64,000 bases of DNA from Chloroflexota bacterium (GCA_011523735.1 WTGB01000151.1:1-64000), one strand, 5' to 3'; numbered from the stretch's first letter, positions 1-8,449 are shown. Notes: generated from the sequence alone by a model not told the origin. Numbers and translations: made by a program.

Positions 1-646
1 TATCGCCGAAGGGCACCATGCGCGCCTTGGCGCCCTTGCCCGCTTTCACGCGCAAGGCCGGCACGCCGCCATAAGTCTGATAAAGATCGTCGGTTTCCAG
101 CTGCACGACTTCGCCCTCGCGCAGGCCGGTCGCCAGCAGCAGGGCGATAAGCGCCACATCGCGCCGCCCGCGGAGTTGAGATAGATCGGGGCGCATCATC
201 AAGGCGGCGCCTTGCGCCGGCGTCAAGCGGATATGCCGGCTGTCAGCCTCGTCCTGGATGCTCTCCGTCCGCACCCTTGAACGCTGCGGATCGATGGCGC
301 GCATCAGGCGCAGCTCGAGCTCGTCCGCCATCGCCTTGATGGTACCAAAGTCGGCCGTGACATATTCCTGTTGCAGGCGATCCACCAGAGCGGCGCGGTG
401 CTGCGGATTCTCGACTAGCGCCTTGTAGCTGCGCCGAATGCTGGACAGATGAACGCGGGCGCTGGCCGGCGCCAGCGTCTCCAGGAGCAGATCGCGGTAG
501 CTGGTCAGATCGGGTTGATGTAGAACACGTCCAGATTCAGACAGCCAACGATTATAGCGCCTGATCTGCGAGACGACGTTCTTGTTGTCCGAATGGGGCG
601 GCAGTTGCGCCTGCGGAATCGGGTCTGGGAGCCGGGAATTCGCCAT
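1..646 (-). CDS. Tyrosine recombinase/integrase, C-terminus cut by window edge
   Basis: The reverse-strand frame opens with ATG at 646-644 and stays open to base 1, giving about 215 residues. The N-terminal ~110 residues look like the SAM-like core-binding domain (RRYNRWLSESG, then helices), and the catalytic domain begins at ~165 with ALLLATGLREGEV, where the Arg is the first catalytic residue of the tyrosine-recombinase family. The HxxR, His/Trp and Tyr motifs lie outside the window. The protein should cut and rejoin DNA at attachment sites for integration or excision of the element. An inverted repeat lies 15 bp upstream and may be its operator or core site. Family assignment is firm; substrate unknown. 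Confidence 0.85.
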   Translation of the reverse strand, partial: MANSRLPDPIPQAQLPPHSDNKNVVSQIRRYNRWLSESGRVLHQPDLTSYRDLLLETLAPASARVHLSSIRRSYKALVENPQHRAALVDRLQQEYVTADFGTIKAMADELELRLMRAIDPQRSRVRTESIQDEADSRHIRLTPAQGAALMMRPDLSQLRGRRDVALIALLLATGLREGEVVQLETDDLYQTYGGVPALRVKAGKGAKARMVPFGD

Positions 647-660
647 GGAAATAGTCTAGC

Positions 661-698
661 ATAAACTGTCGTATAATTGCCATAATGCGACAGTTTAT
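661..698. promoter_or_regulatory. Inverted repeat upstream of the left integrase
   Basis: Perfect 11-bp arms ATAAACTGTCG (661-671) and CGACAGTTTAT (688-698) are separated by 16 bp of AT-rich sequence. The repeat lies just in front of the integrase start and could be an autoregulatory operator or a recombination core; the sequence alone does not decide. Confidence 0.5.
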
Positions 699-929
699 TG
701 CTGACGCATGCGCGCGCTTTTGCGCCGGCTTTTGCCTCCGGCGTGAAGAAACACTGCGCCTAGGAGCAAAAGGACTTTGTCCCTGCTTGCGGTATGCAGA
801 TGATGTTTACTGATGACTGGATGTCGTGTATGTTGCTTTGCGGCGCCGCGATGGAATCTCGTGCATGTCTTCGATGCAGAGTGATGCTGTCGAGGTGAAA
901 AAGTTCCCTAACTTCACGGATGTGATCTC

Positions 930-1145
930 ATGGAATCCAGAAAGCCCCGCAAAGACGAGCCGATGCGCCGGTGTTGTGCAGCGGACAACGACGAACCAGC
1001 TAAAGAGGAAATAATGGAAGACATCCGCGTCGGCTTGCAACAGGCAGCGGCCGGTGAAGGCCGCCCAGCGCGTGAAGCATTCCGAGAACTCCGCCGGAAA
1101 ATCGCCGGAAAAACCTGCTCTCGTAAAAACGCTGCCGAGGTTTGA
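930..1145 (+). CDS. Possible antitoxin-like small protein
   Basis: A 71-residue frame whose central part, MEDIRVGLQQAAAGEGRPAR, resembles the C-terminal helix of small antitoxins that precede RelE-type toxins. The N-terminal part is not recognisable and the real start may be the ATG at 1014. It is followed by what reads as a decayed RelE-like toxin, which supports a former toxin-antitoxin pair. No strong ribosome binding site was seen. Function is inferred from pattern only. Confidence 0.3.
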   Translation: MESRKPRKDEPMRRCCAADNDEPAKEEIMEDIRVGLQQAAAGEGRPAREAFRELRRKIAGKTCSRKNAAEV

Positions 1146-1330
1146 AGATCGACTCGAAGCCCTCGAAAAGTAATACCACAACGCTATTAAGCAAGCTGGA
1201 GAAGTTCACCCAGCGGCTGGAAAGAGGTGAGCGTACCGGAGATGTCGTTCCTGGCGTCGGCGTCGCTGTCTACAAAGCGCAGGTGCGAAACCCGGCGGAA
1301 ACTGACATAAGCCGTCAATTTAGAGCGGAG
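1107..1330 (+). pseudogene. Decayed RelE-like toxin remnant
   Basis: Pieces of a RelE-like toxin can be read in two frames. One frame gives TLPRFEDRLEALEK followed by a stop near 1173; another then gives FTQRLERGERTGDVVPGVG and VYKAQVRNPAE, which match the mid-section of the family (GD.I.G...YK.R.RN). The conserved GKSGGFRV segment expected next is missing. A stop and a frame change therefore separate the parts. Read together with the antitoxin-like frame just upstream this is a dead toxin-antitoxin module. Confidence 0.35.
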
Positions 1331-1724
1331 CATCTATTCCCCACAGAAAAAGCTGGACAGGCACGCCGACCGGCAAGCAATCTAGGCGCAAGCCTCTTGC
1401 CGCCATTCTGATCGCGTATTCATGCGGCATGCCTGTCGCTTTGCGCGCGTTGCAACTCTGGCAGGCCATGACGATATTGTCGATTGTGTTTGCGCCCCCG
1501 CGTGAAAACGGCACGGCATGGTCGACGGTCCATTCACGCCAGGCAAGCCCAATACGACAATAGCGACACCGGCTGTCGGCTCGCCACAAGGCCTGCAATT
1601 CACTGCCAGTTACAACACCAACTGCCTTATATTTTCTGGCAGTCCTGTTTGCGGCTCTCGCAGCCTCATTAAACCTGTAATGTGGCGCAAGTCTTCGATA
1701 CCACCATTGTCTGTAAGCGTCCAT
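1320..1724 (-). CDS. HNH endonuclease family protein
   Basis: 134 residues. The C-terminal half carries a classical HNH fold: CRYC, then WTVDHAVPFSRGG (first catalytic His in VDH), then NIVMACQSCNARK (Asn plus the second CxxC zinc pair). These are the motifs of the small HNH family (HNH_5/McrA-like) found in phages and mobile elements. The N-terminal half is basic (RRLAPHYRFNEAARAANRTA) and could bind DNA. It stands alone between the decayed toxin-antitoxin remnant and the ubiquitin-like operon, transcribed in the same direction as that operon, and may be homing-type or defence cargo. Confidence 0.8.
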   Translation of the reverse strand: MDAYRQWWYRRLAPHYRFNEAARAANRTARKYKAVGVVTGSELQALWRADSRCRYCRIGLAWREWTVDHAVPFSRGGANTIDNIVMACQSCNARKATGMPHEYAIRMAARGLRLDCLPVGVPVQLFLWGIDAPL

Positions 1725-1813
1725 GCCACAATCCTACCAAGGCATTTTCTGGTCGCGTTGAGCGAAATGACTAGCGAACGAAGATAGTAAACAGAAACTG
1801 ACAGGTATTCTCT

Positions 1814-2218
1814 CTAATGTCGGAGCTTGCTTCTAATCCACAGAGGAATGAAACGTGCGAGAGAAATACACTTTTCGCTGAAACTGCGAACCCTTCTGAA
1901 TCTTTCAAGAGCTCGACCCGCGTCGATTTCCGATTTTGAAAATTGTCGAGCCCACACCACCTTGTTGCGGCAAATCCAATAGTGTGACTGGCAATCCAAG
2001 CTCCAGTTTCCAATTGACGGTGTCAAAGAAACGGTTTTCCCGTCGAAAAGCAGTTTCCAGTCGCTGGGATCCAAAGGTGTGACTACTTCGCTCCCACATC
2101 CACAGCAGCATCTGTGCAAAACCGTGCGGAATGGAATCGACACGTATAACACACCGTCATCCATGGCTTCTGGAGTGTATTTGACGAATTCGAACTGGAT
2201 TGAGTTTAGTTTAGTCAC
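1814..2218 (-). CDS. DUF6527-family protein of ubiquitin-like operon
   Basis: 134 residues from a GTG at 2218 that overlaps the stop of the E1 gene (GTGACTAA) and is preceded by AAGGAC; an ATG farther upstream at 2299 lies inside the E1 gene and is unlikely. The recognisable core is a cysteine-rich segment, CCCGCGSEVVTPLDPSDWKL, followed by LDCQSHYWI, which is typical of DUF6527 proteins encoded next to ThiF/E1 and multiubiquitin genes. Cys and His could bind zinc. Its biochemical role in conjugation is unknown to me. The C-terminal tail is basic and rich in Arg. Confidence 0.75.
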   Translation of the reverse strand: MTKLNSIQFEFVKYTPEAMDDGVLYVSIPFRTVLHRCCCGCGSEVVTPLDPSDWKLLFDGKTVSLTPSIGNWSLDCQSHYWICRNKVVWARQFSKSEIDAGRALERFRRVRSFSEKCISLARFIPLWIRSKLRH

Positions 2219-3386
2219 AAATGGTCCTTGACAGAATTCTGTTTCCGTCAATTCCGTAGAGGCTCTGGTATTCGTCCTGAAGGTCAGCATAAAACTCAAA
2301 TAGCTTCTTCCACTTTACAACTGCCAAGGCTGCGTTTAACGCGTTTAGTTCAGCAATTTGAATGTTGCGCGAGTAATCATTTTCATCGTCATCGCCAAAA
2401 TGTGTGAGTATCGAAAGAGCCTTTTCGCGAGACTGATTTGTGCTTGTTGTGACTCTTAGTTGACCTCCAAGCGAACCATCAACTTCTTGTATTCCCATCC
2501 CAACGTCCATGAATGGCACACCAAACTCACTCAAATTCTCCGCTATGAATTTTCTGCTAGAGCCCTTGTCTACCGCAACAAACACAAAAGTCATTTCTCT
2601 CAGCAATTGCACATTTGACTCATCCAAGAATCCGTAAGCGAATATGTTCTTGCGCATTTTGGAGTAAATGTCCCTGAAATATTCCGCTTTCATCGGTGCG
2701 GAAGCCAATTCGTCAGTTGACGGTGCGCCTGGCGAACGGAACGCATTGTGATTTCCAAATCTGTCACCATCAAACAAGTGAATCTCTTGCACTGGCGTTT
2801 TGGCCAAAAAGTCAAGAATATATGAACCGGTACCGCCCAGTCCTATGATGGCTACTGCCTCTATTCTGAGTTTCTCTGTCAATGCTCTGATTCCGGCACG
2901 ACTAGACGCTGTTTCCGGGTACTCAAATACCGAGTATTCGCTCTTGTCCTGCAAGACAGCAAAGGGACGTGCATTTGCGTTCGGCTCAATTGATTGAGCC
3001 GGTGTAGAAATGATACTCACATAGGTTGTCATTTTTTGATGATAGTCGGTGTATCCTTCTTTTGGCTTACTTGAGAAGCTGTGATTTACGGTTAAACCAC
3101 CTCCCAGATCCTGGTCTTGGCTAGAGTGTTGAATCGCGGTGAGTTCACGCCCATCTTTGTCACATGGCATATCTCCAACGAACATGACAACATGGTTTTG
3201 TGGCCTAGCCGTCTTGTTGCCGGCCAACTCCAAATCTGAGACTAGGGCCCCAAACTGCACGGTCTTGTCTTTAGTGACATACGGGACGCCTTTAAGCATT
3301 AGATAGCCGCCCCTGATTTCGATTTCGTAGCCTTCGTCCTCAAGTTGCTTTAGATCGGGGCTACGACTTATCAGTGACCGTGACAT
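2211..3386 (-). CDS. ThiF-type E1-like adenylyltransferase with DUF6791-like N-terminus
   Basis: About 391 residues from the ATG at 3386 (a second in-frame ATG at 3401 is possible). The first ~150 residues (EIEIRGGYLMLKGVPYVT...) resemble the DUF6791 module; the ThiF/E1 fold starts at ~165 with AVAIIGLGGTGSYILD, the ATP-binding glycine loop, followed by HLFDGDRFGNHNAFRSPGA. E1 enzymes adenylate the C-terminus of a ubiquitin-like protein and pass it to a thiol. The start overlaps the multiubiquitin gene by 26 bp and the stop overlaps the DUF6527 gene, so the three are translationally coupled. No separate E2 or JAB gene is in this operon. Confidence 0.85.
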   Translation of the reverse strand: MSRSLISRSPDLKQLEDEGYEIEIRGGYLMLKGVPYVTKDKTVQFGALVSDLELAGNKTARPQNHVVMFVGDMPCDKDGRELTAIQHSSQDQDLGGGLTVNHSFSSKPKEGYTDYHQKMTTYVSIISTPAQSIEPNANARPFAVLQDKSEYSVFEYPETASSRAGIRALTEKLRIEAVAIIGLGGTGSYILDFLAKTPVQEIHLFDGDRFGNHNAFRSPGAPSTDELASAPMKAEYFRDIYSKMRKNIFAYGFLDESNVQLLREMTFVFVAVDKGSSRKFIAENLSEFGVPFMDVGMGIQEVDGSLGGQLRVTTSTNQSREKALSILTHFGDDDENDYSRNIQIAELNALNAALAVVKWKKLFEFYADLQDEYQSLYGIDGNRILSRTICD

Positions 3387-3630
3387 TGAACACCGTCCCA
3401 TCTTGTACCTTCACACTTTCTCCTGGGTAGAGAATTCCTTCTGGCGGCCTGCCTGCGCCGTTCCAGTAGCTAACGGTGAACACGATGTATTGGCCGGAAG
3501 GTGGATCAGCAAATGCCAACTTCACTACCTCATCGAAAGTGATCTCCCCATCAGGTGAAAGCACCTTTAACGAAATCTCCCTCTCGCGAGTATTCACGAT
3601 GAGCGTCACATCATCCTTGTTCTCGGTCAT
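3361..3630 (-). CDS. Multiubiquitin-domain protein (single ubiquitin-like domain)
   Basis: 89 residues from the ATG at 3630 (MTENKDDVTLIVN). A beta-rich ubiquitin-like pattern covers the whole protein: REREISLKVLSPDGEITFDE, then the family signature YWNGAGRPPEGILYPGESV, ending NVTVTDKS. That signature is typical of the 'multiubiquitin' family in bacterial E1-containing operons. There is only one copy of the domain and no C-terminal diglycine, so how it is activated is unclear. First gene of an operon with E1 and DUF6527, transcribed away from an XRE regulator; two operator-like palindromes fill the shared promoter region. Confidence 0.8.
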   Translation of the reverse strand: MTENKDDVTLIVNTREREISLKVLSPDGEITFDEVVKLAFADPPSGQYIVFTVSYWNGAGRPPEGILYPGESVKVQDGTVFNVTVTDKS

Positions 3631-3666
3631 GGTTGTTTTCCCATTCTGTCTCATTAGTATTTGATC

Positions 3667-3682
3667 GTACCGCATTCGGTAC
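3667..3682. promoter_or_regulatory. Operator-like palindrome 1 in divergent promoter region
   Basis: GTACCGCATTCGGTAC: 6-bp arms GTACCG/CGGTAC around 4 bp, lying 37 bp upstream of the multiubiquitin start. It is the natural site for the divergently encoded XRE regulator. Confidence 0.55.
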
Positions 3683-3732
3683 TACAATAAGCCTACATGA
3701 CGCTGAAGACTTTGTCAAGAAAATTGTACATT

Positions 3733-3748
3733 GTATCGTTATTGGTAC
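3733..3748. promoter_or_regulatory. Operator-like palindrome 2 in divergent promoter region
   Basis: GTATCGTTATTGGTAC has the same 6-4-6 layout as the palindrome 66 bp away, with imperfect arms. It ends 10 bp before the XRE start codon, next to the AGGTGA ribosome binding site, so binding here would repress the XRE/ImmA pair. Two half-similar sites of identical geometry suggest cooperative control of both promoters. Confidence 0.45.
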
Positions 3749-3758
3749 AGGTGATGGC

Positions 3759-4238
3759 ATGAGCGCAGGAAGACTTGAGCTTAAAGAATTGGGGCGCATG
3801 GTTTCGGCAGAACGAAGACGTAGAGGAATTAGTCTCAGAGATGCGGCAGATGAATTGGGAATTCCCTTCAATACTTTGGCGAGGGTCGAGAAGGGTCATA
3901 TCCCAGACCTTCCGAAGTTCAAGAGGCTTGTCGAATGGTGTGGTGCAGATATAAGACAGTTTTTTGAAGCTCAGGTGAGACCAGCGTCAACGACCGATTT
4001 AATTGCAGAACACCTTGGAACCGATCGCAATCTCCCTCCTGATGCAGCCGAACATATAGCTGGAATTGTCAAAGAGCTTTATCAGGCCCTGGCACGTCCC
4101 CAAGAAGTATCGGCAGCGCATTTACGATCAGCGACAACATTTCGTCCAGAAGCGGCCCGCATCTTGGGGAAGATTCTTTGCGACCTGAACGAAGCACTAA
4201 TTGAGGAAGCAGCAAATGGCCCTGAGAAGAGGGTTTAA
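3759..4238 (+). CDS. XRE-family helix-turn-helix regulator
   Basis: 159 residues from ATG 3759, preceded by AGGTGA. The HTH occupies residues ~8-65: MVSAERRRRGISLRDAADEL, then GIPFNTLARVEKGH as recognition helix. The C-terminal ~90 residues are helical with no recognised domain. The start of the next gene (ImmA/IrrE family) lies inside its 3' end, so the two are co-translated; XRE/ImmA pairs act as a repressor plus the protease that relieves repression. It is divergent to the ubiquitin-like operon and upstream of CBASS, so it may control one or both. Upstream in-frame codons to 3633 are not needed. Confidence 0.85.
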   Translation: MSAGRLELKELGRMVSAERRRRGISLRDAADELGIPFNTLARVEKGHIPDLPKFKRLVEWCGADIRQFFEAQVRPASTTDLIAEHLGTDRNLPPDAAEHIAGIVKELYQALARPQEVSAAHLRSATTFRPEAARILGKILCDLNEALIEEAANGPEKRV

Positions 4239-4797
4239 GTCCGAAGCTGAAAGAATCGCCAAGCAAGTACGAGCAGAACTGGAACTGAATGGTTCACAGT
4301 CTGTTGCTCCAGAAACGCTTGCCAATCTGTTGGGTATAGAGGTCAGGGCGGGAGATGAACTTATCCCCCGAGAAAGGTTTGTTGAACTCGACCAAATCCA
4401 ACGTGGCGCCTTCTCTGCCTGTACGTTGCGCCCTTCAAATGGCCGGATTGTTGTTGTTTACAACCCACTCTCATCGCTTTCGCGCCGGACGAGCGACCTA
4501 GCACATGAGCTTGCGCACATCCTTCTTGACCACAGATTGAGCCAGATAGAAAGACTGGGCGACATCACATTCTTATCATGTGACCAAACTCAAGAGGAAG
4601 AGGCTGCTTGGCTGTCTGGATGCCTTCTCTTGCCGCGCGCTCTACTCTTGGCAGAAGTCCGTAGGGGATCAGACGCAAAAGCAATTGCCAAAAGATATCG
4701 CGTAAGCGAGAAGATGGCACAATACAGATTAAATGTCACTGGTGTGGTCAGACAGCACCAAGCATCCGAAAGGAAGCGTCGTAATTCACGACGGTGA
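4216..4797 (+). CDS. ImmA/IrrE-family metallopeptidase
   Basis: 193 residues from ATG 4216, with GAGGA 8 bp upstream; it overlaps the XRE gene by 23 bp. The zinc site HELAHILLDH (residues ~99-108) is the HExxH motif of the ImmA/IrrE (DUF955) family, with a later acidic stretch QEEEAAWLSGCLLLPR that supplies the third ligand and the conserved 'LP' helix. The C-terminal KAIAKRYRVSEKMAQYRL is the usual small HTH-like end. Members cleave partner XRE repressors after a stress signal. Here the likely substrate is the upstream XRE protein, which would switch on the neighbouring defence operon. Confidence 0.85.
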   Translation: MALRRGFKSEAERIAKQVRAELELNGSQSVAPETLANLLGIEVRAGDELIPRERFVELDQIQRGAFSACTLRPSNGRIVVVYNPLSSLSRRTSDLAHELAHILLDHRLSQIERLGDITFLSCDQTQEEEAAWLSGCLLLPRALLLAEVRRGSDAKAIAKRYRVSEKMAQYRLNVTGVVRQHQASERKRRNSRR

Positions 4798-4957
4798 GAT
4801 GTCAAGGCGGTTCCTTTTGGTGGTTGGAAAATGACTGCATGTCTTCAGCCCTGCTGCAGCGCTTCCCGGCCCGTTTCGCGAGCATCGTAGCCCGGCTCGC
4901 GCCCAAGCGCCGCGCGGAAACTGCCTTCCGTTAGCACCTCCAGCAACGCCTGCATGC

Positions 4958-5140
4958 ATGCCGGCCGGCGCTATCCGCTCGCTATCCTTGATTGACGACC
5001 GAGAAGTGCGCGCCTGGCGCAATGTCGATTACAAAAACTTGGGACCGGAAGAGCTAGGCAGCGTCTACGAAGGCTTGCTGGAGCTCCATCCTGAGATCAA
5101 CATGGCGGCACGCACTTTCACCCTGACGACCGCTGATTGA
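4958..5140 (+). pseudogene. Fragment of an Eco57I-type DNA methylase (PglX/DrmMI-like)
   Basis: A ~60-residue open frame reads [20 protein letters not shown] then [11 protein letters not shown] and TFTLTT before a stop. This stretch is characteristic of large Eco57I-class adenine methyltransferases of restriction/BREX/DISARM type, where it precedes the methylase core by a short distance. Nothing of the remaining ~1000 residues is present on either side. It is a relic of another defence gene in the gap between the regulator pair and CBASS. Confidence 0.5.
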
Positions 5141-5164
5141 TCAGGCGGGGAATGCTAATTTCAC

Positions 5165-5193
5165 ATACTACACAAATCGGCTATTTGTAGTAT
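5165..5193. promoter_or_regulatory. Inverted repeat in front of the CBASS operon
   Basis: ATACTA..CAAAT and ATTTG.TAGTAT form an imperfect hairpin 41 bp upstream of the cyclase start. It may be an operator or attenuator for the CBASS genes; no clear -35/-10 pair could be fixed. Confidence 0.4.
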
Positions 5194-5233
5194 CATTCCT
5201 GAGTTCTAAGCATTGCGCTCTAAGGAGAAAACA

Positions 5234-6232
5234 TTGGCTATTCAAACTCAATTCCGCGAGTTTCTGGCGGACATCGAACCGAGCCCGACCACTAAAAAGC
5301 GTGCCAAGAATGCGCACACCAGTCTTCGGGATTTCATTAGATCCCATGAGACTTTCAAGCACTATCACGAGAGCACGTTCTTGTCAGGATCGTACAAGCG
5401 GGATACCGCGATCAGGCCACAAAAGAAGGGCGGCGATGAGGAGCGCCCAGATGTTGACATTATTGTCGTCACAAATCATTCTCTGGATGACGCGCCCGGC
5501 GACGTGGTAGGTCTGTTGTACGATACCCTTTCTGACAAATACGATAAGCTACGCAAGCAAACTCGTTCTGTTGGAGTGTTTACCTCTACCGCCGACATGG
5601 ATGTCGTTCCCATTATTGCGCCAGACGGCATGGATGGCACCCTCTATATTCCAGATCGCCGGCTAGAAGACTGGCTGGAGACCAATCCCCCGGCTCACAC
5701 CACCTGGACAACCGAAATGAATGCTGCCAGCGAAGGCCGCTTCAAGCCGCTAGTGAAGTTGGCGAAGTGGTGGCGGCGTGCGAATCCAACAATCGCAAAG
5801 CGACCAAAGGGCTTTATGATTGAGTGCATCGTCGCTGAATGTATGGACTTTGGGGAAACTCAGTACGCTGAGCTATTCCTTTCTATGCTGGAGACAATTG
5901 AGTCCCGCTACAGCATAGACGTCAACCAAGAAAGGGTTCCATTTATCGAGGATCCTGGCGTTCCCGGCAATTCCGTTCTTTCAGGCATGAGCATTTCGGC
6001 ATTTAAGGGCTTCTATAACAAGGCAGCGGCATGCGCTGAGATCGGTCGATGTGCTCTGGCTGCAGGAGACACGGAGGAAGGCCTCCGGCTATGGCGTGAC
6101 GTGTTCGGATCTCGTTTTCCCGCACCAGCCAATCTAAAAGCTTCTGACTTGCTCAATGATCCCGTTGCACCAAGCAGTCTCGCATTTCTCGATCAACCCG
6201 TGCGTCCAAATAAGCCTCGCGGCTTTGCTTAA
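5234..6232 (+). CDS. CD-NTase (CBASS oligonucleotide cyclase)
   Basis: 332 residues. TTG 5234 is chosen because AAGGAG (5222-5227) lies 6 bp upstream; a TTG 21 bp earlier has no site. The nucleotidyltransferase core shows the family motif [12 protein letters not shown] (Gly-Ser), then PDVDIIVV (DxD metal ligands) and DMDVVPI (third Asp). It makes a cyclic di- or trinucleotide when phage infection is sensed. A SAVED/Cap4 effector and Cap2/Cap3 follow, as in clade D systems that make a cyclic trinucleotide, but the product here is not determined. The stop overlaps the next start (TAATG), so the operon is tightly coupled. Confidence 0.92.
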   Translation: MAIQTQFREFLADIEPSPTTKKRAKNAHTSLRDFIRSHETFKHYHESTFLSGSYKRDTAIRPQKKGGDEERPDVDIIVVTNHSLDDAPGDVVGLLYDTLSDKYDKLRKQTRSVGVFTSTADMDVVPIIAPDGMDGTLYIPDRRLEDWLETNPPAHTTWTTEMNAASEGRFKPLVKLAKWWRRANPTIAKRPKGFMIECIVAECMDFGETQYAELFLSMLETIESRYSIDVNQERVPFIEDPGVPGNSVLSGMSISAFKGFYNKAAACAEIGRCALAAGDTEEGLRLWRDVFGSRFPAPANLKASDLLNDPVAPSSLAFLDQPVRPNKPRGFA

Positions 6233-7965
6233 TGCGTTTTTGGTACCTGGAAGATCATGCACGACTTGCAGCCGAACGCGAAGATTTAGAGCGGCTGCAA
6301 CACAAGTCTATCTATGTACAGAGTATTGAGTGGGTGCTGATTGATGGTCAGCTTGCATTCAAAGCGGCTATTCGCGTAAATGGACGTGATTATCCTTTAG
6401 AATTTATCTATCCCAACCTGTTTCCGCATGTTCCCCCTATAGTGCGCCCGCAGGACAAGATTGTATTGGGGTCTGGGCATCAGTACCTGAACGGAACGTT
6501 ATGCCTTGAATGGGGACCCGATAACTGGCGTCCATCTGTTACCGGCGTACAAGTATTGGAGAGCGCCATTAGATTACTCCGTGCAGAAATCCCGACCGGA
6601 AATGTCTACGTTGAATCCGTTCCCTCCCGACATCGCCTTACCTTAGGTCAAGAATTGCGTACATCTAAATGGCGGCTTTATGTTAGTGTCCAGATGTTGC
6701 TTAATCTTGTCCGGCTTCCCCACACCACCTTGGCGAGAATCAAGTATTCGCTGATTAAAAGACCCGATTCAGCCCTTGCCGTCATTGACGAGATTGCAGC
6801 TATGCGTGACGGAATCACAGCCTGGACGAGCGAAGTGCTGCCCAAATCGGTGTGTACGGAGTCTGGCGAAGGCTTTTTGATTAAGGCTGATATCGCTTCA
6901 GAAGTGCTCAAGAATATATCCGATACCATTAGCCTTCAACGAGTGTTAGAAGCATTTGGGATCAACATGAAATCTGCTATGGGTTCACGGCCCGCGGTTT
7001 TCATCCTGACAGACGCTGTACAGTATCTCCGTGCGTTTTACGTCGACACTGTGTCAGGACAGAGCAAGCTGTATTGTTTGGCAAATCTGATTTCGCCTGC
7101 GGACGCGAGTGAAAGGCGGCTGCCAACTGAGCTTGACAGTCTTGTCAATGTATCGGTGGGAATCGTTGGTCTTGGGTCGATGGGCAGCAAGATTGCGCTC
7201 TCCCTGGCTCGCAGTGGAGTTAGGCAGTTCACCCTTGTGGATGATGATGTTTTTCTACCCGAAAATATTTGTCGTCACGCGCTTGACTTCAGGGATGTTG
7301 GGTCACATAAGGTGGACAGCATCAAGAACGCGTTACTGAGACTAGGACACGGTTTCAATTTTAGGACTTATCGCGCAAATATTACCGAACAGGAGTCCAC
7401 TTCATATTTGGCTGAAATTCTTGACCGGCTCGGTAACTGTGACTTGCTCATAGATGCGACTGCCAGCCCCAGGGTGTTCAACCTATTGTCACACGTATCG
7501 ACATATTGTTCAAAACCGATGGTGTGGTCCGAGGTCTTCGCCGGCGGTATTGGGGGCCTCATTGGGCGGAGCCGTCCCGGCATCGACCCAGATCCTCAGA
7601 CAATGCGCCTCGTTTTCCTTGGCTATGTGGATGAACAATCTGAGAGCGTGCCCAGTGGTGAAGTTAACGACTACACCGCGCAATTCAACAACGAGGTGCT
7701 TTCGGCTTCAGACGCAGACGTGACTGCAATCGCGAGTCACACTACTCGCTTGATATTGGACACGCTTGCGGACGCCACGTGTTCCCAGTTTCCGCAGTCG
7801 ATGTATCTCGTAGGGCTCAGGAGTGAGTGGCTATTTGGAGCACCCTTTCATACTATACCGATCGAGACTGATCAGTTCGTTTCTGATCAGGTTCCTGCTG
7901 CGATGTCTGAAGAGGCACTTCGCGATTTGGATGCCTTCTTAAAAGCTGTGATTAGCAGAAGCTAA
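6232..7965 (+). CDS. cap2: Cap2: E2-E1 fusion of type II CBASS
   Basis: 577 residues. The N-terminal E2-like domain (1-130) has FIYPNLFPHVPP and the catalytic region NGTLCLEWGPDNW with Cys91. The middle is a linker; the ThiF/E1 domain starts at ~300 with VGIVGLGSMGSKIALSL (ATP loop) and TLVDDDVFLPENICRH. The enzyme conjugates the C-terminus of the CD-NTase to a target, which primes cyclase activity. It starts one base inside the cyclase stop codon and is followed by the JAB protease after one base. The order E2-E1 matches known Cap2. The C-terminal adenylation crossover Cys was not assigned with certainty. Confidence 0.92.
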   Translation: MRFWYLEDHARLAAEREDLERLQHKSIYVQSIEWVLIDGQLAFKAAIRVNGRDYPLEFIYPNLFPHVPPIVRPQDKIVLGSGHQYLNGTLCLEWGPDNWRPSVTGVQVLESAIRLLRAEIPTGNVYVESVPSRHRLTLGQELRTSKWRLYVSVQMLLNLVRLPHTTLARIKYSLIKRPDSALAVIDEIAAMRDGITAWTSEVLPKSVCTESGEGFLIKADIASEVLKNISDTISLQRVLEAFGINMKSAMGSRPAVFILTDAVQYLRAFYVDTVSGQSKLYCLANLISPADASERRLPTELDSLVNVSVGIVGLGSMGSKIALSLARSGVRQFTLVDDDVFLPENICRHALDFRDVGSHKVDSIKNALLRLGHGFNFRTYRANITEQESTSYLAEILDRLGNCDLLIDATASPRVFNLLSHVSTYCSKPMVWSEVFAGGIGGLIGRSRPGIDPDPQTMRLVFLGYVDEQSESVPSGEVNDYTAQFNNEVLSASDADVTAIASHTTRLILDTLADATCSQFPQSMYLVGLRSEWLFGAPFHTIPIETDQFVSDQVPAAMSEEALRDLDAFLKAVISRS

Positions 7966-7966
7966 A

Positions 7967-8449
7967 ATGAGGCTAATCATACCCCGTCGAGTTTCTGATC
8001 AGCTGGTCAACGCGTTGCGCGAAGCTGGAGCAAGAGAGACGGGGGGTATTCTGATGGGGGAACAAATCAAAGAAGGCTATTTTCTCGTTCATGAAGCAAC
8101 TGTGCAATCCAACGCCGGCACGACTGGGCGCTTTCTGCGCGCTCCGCACCAAGCAGCAACTGCGTTATCTCGGTTTTTCGATGAGACGGGCCATGATTAT
8201 CGTCGTTTCAATTACCTTGGCGAGTGGCATTCCCACCCGTCGTTACCATTGGAACCTAGCGTGAGAGATCATGCCACGATGTGGAGTATTCTCTATGACA
8301 AAACGGTTGGTGCGGGCTTCGCGGTATTGCTTATACTGAGCTTGGATTCAGACATGAGACTACTGACCGACGCTTCCGTTTATGTTCGAGGACACAAGCC
8401 GTCAAAGGTAATCGTAATTGGAGAGTCAAGAAGCTATGTCGAGCACTGA
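7967..8449 (+). CDS. cap3: Cap3: JAB/JAMM isopeptidase of type II CBASS
   Basis: 160 residues. The JAMM zinc-protease signature is complete: GGILMGEQ near the N-terminus with the catalytic Glu, then EWHSHPSLPLEPSVRDH (HxH-x7-S-x2-D). In type II CBASS this enzyme removes the CD-NTase from its conjugates and so limits signalling. It lies between Cap2 and the effector gene, whose start overlaps its last codons. Length and motif spacing agree with the Prok-JAB family. Confidence 0.92.
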   Translation: MRLIIPRRVSDQLVNALREAGARETGGILMGEQIKEGYFLVHEATVQSNAGTTGRFLRAPHQAATALSRFFDETGHDYRRFNYLGEWHSHPSLPLEPSVRDHATMWSILYDKTVGAGFAVLLILSLDSDMRLLTDASVYVRGHKPSKVIVIGESRSYVEH

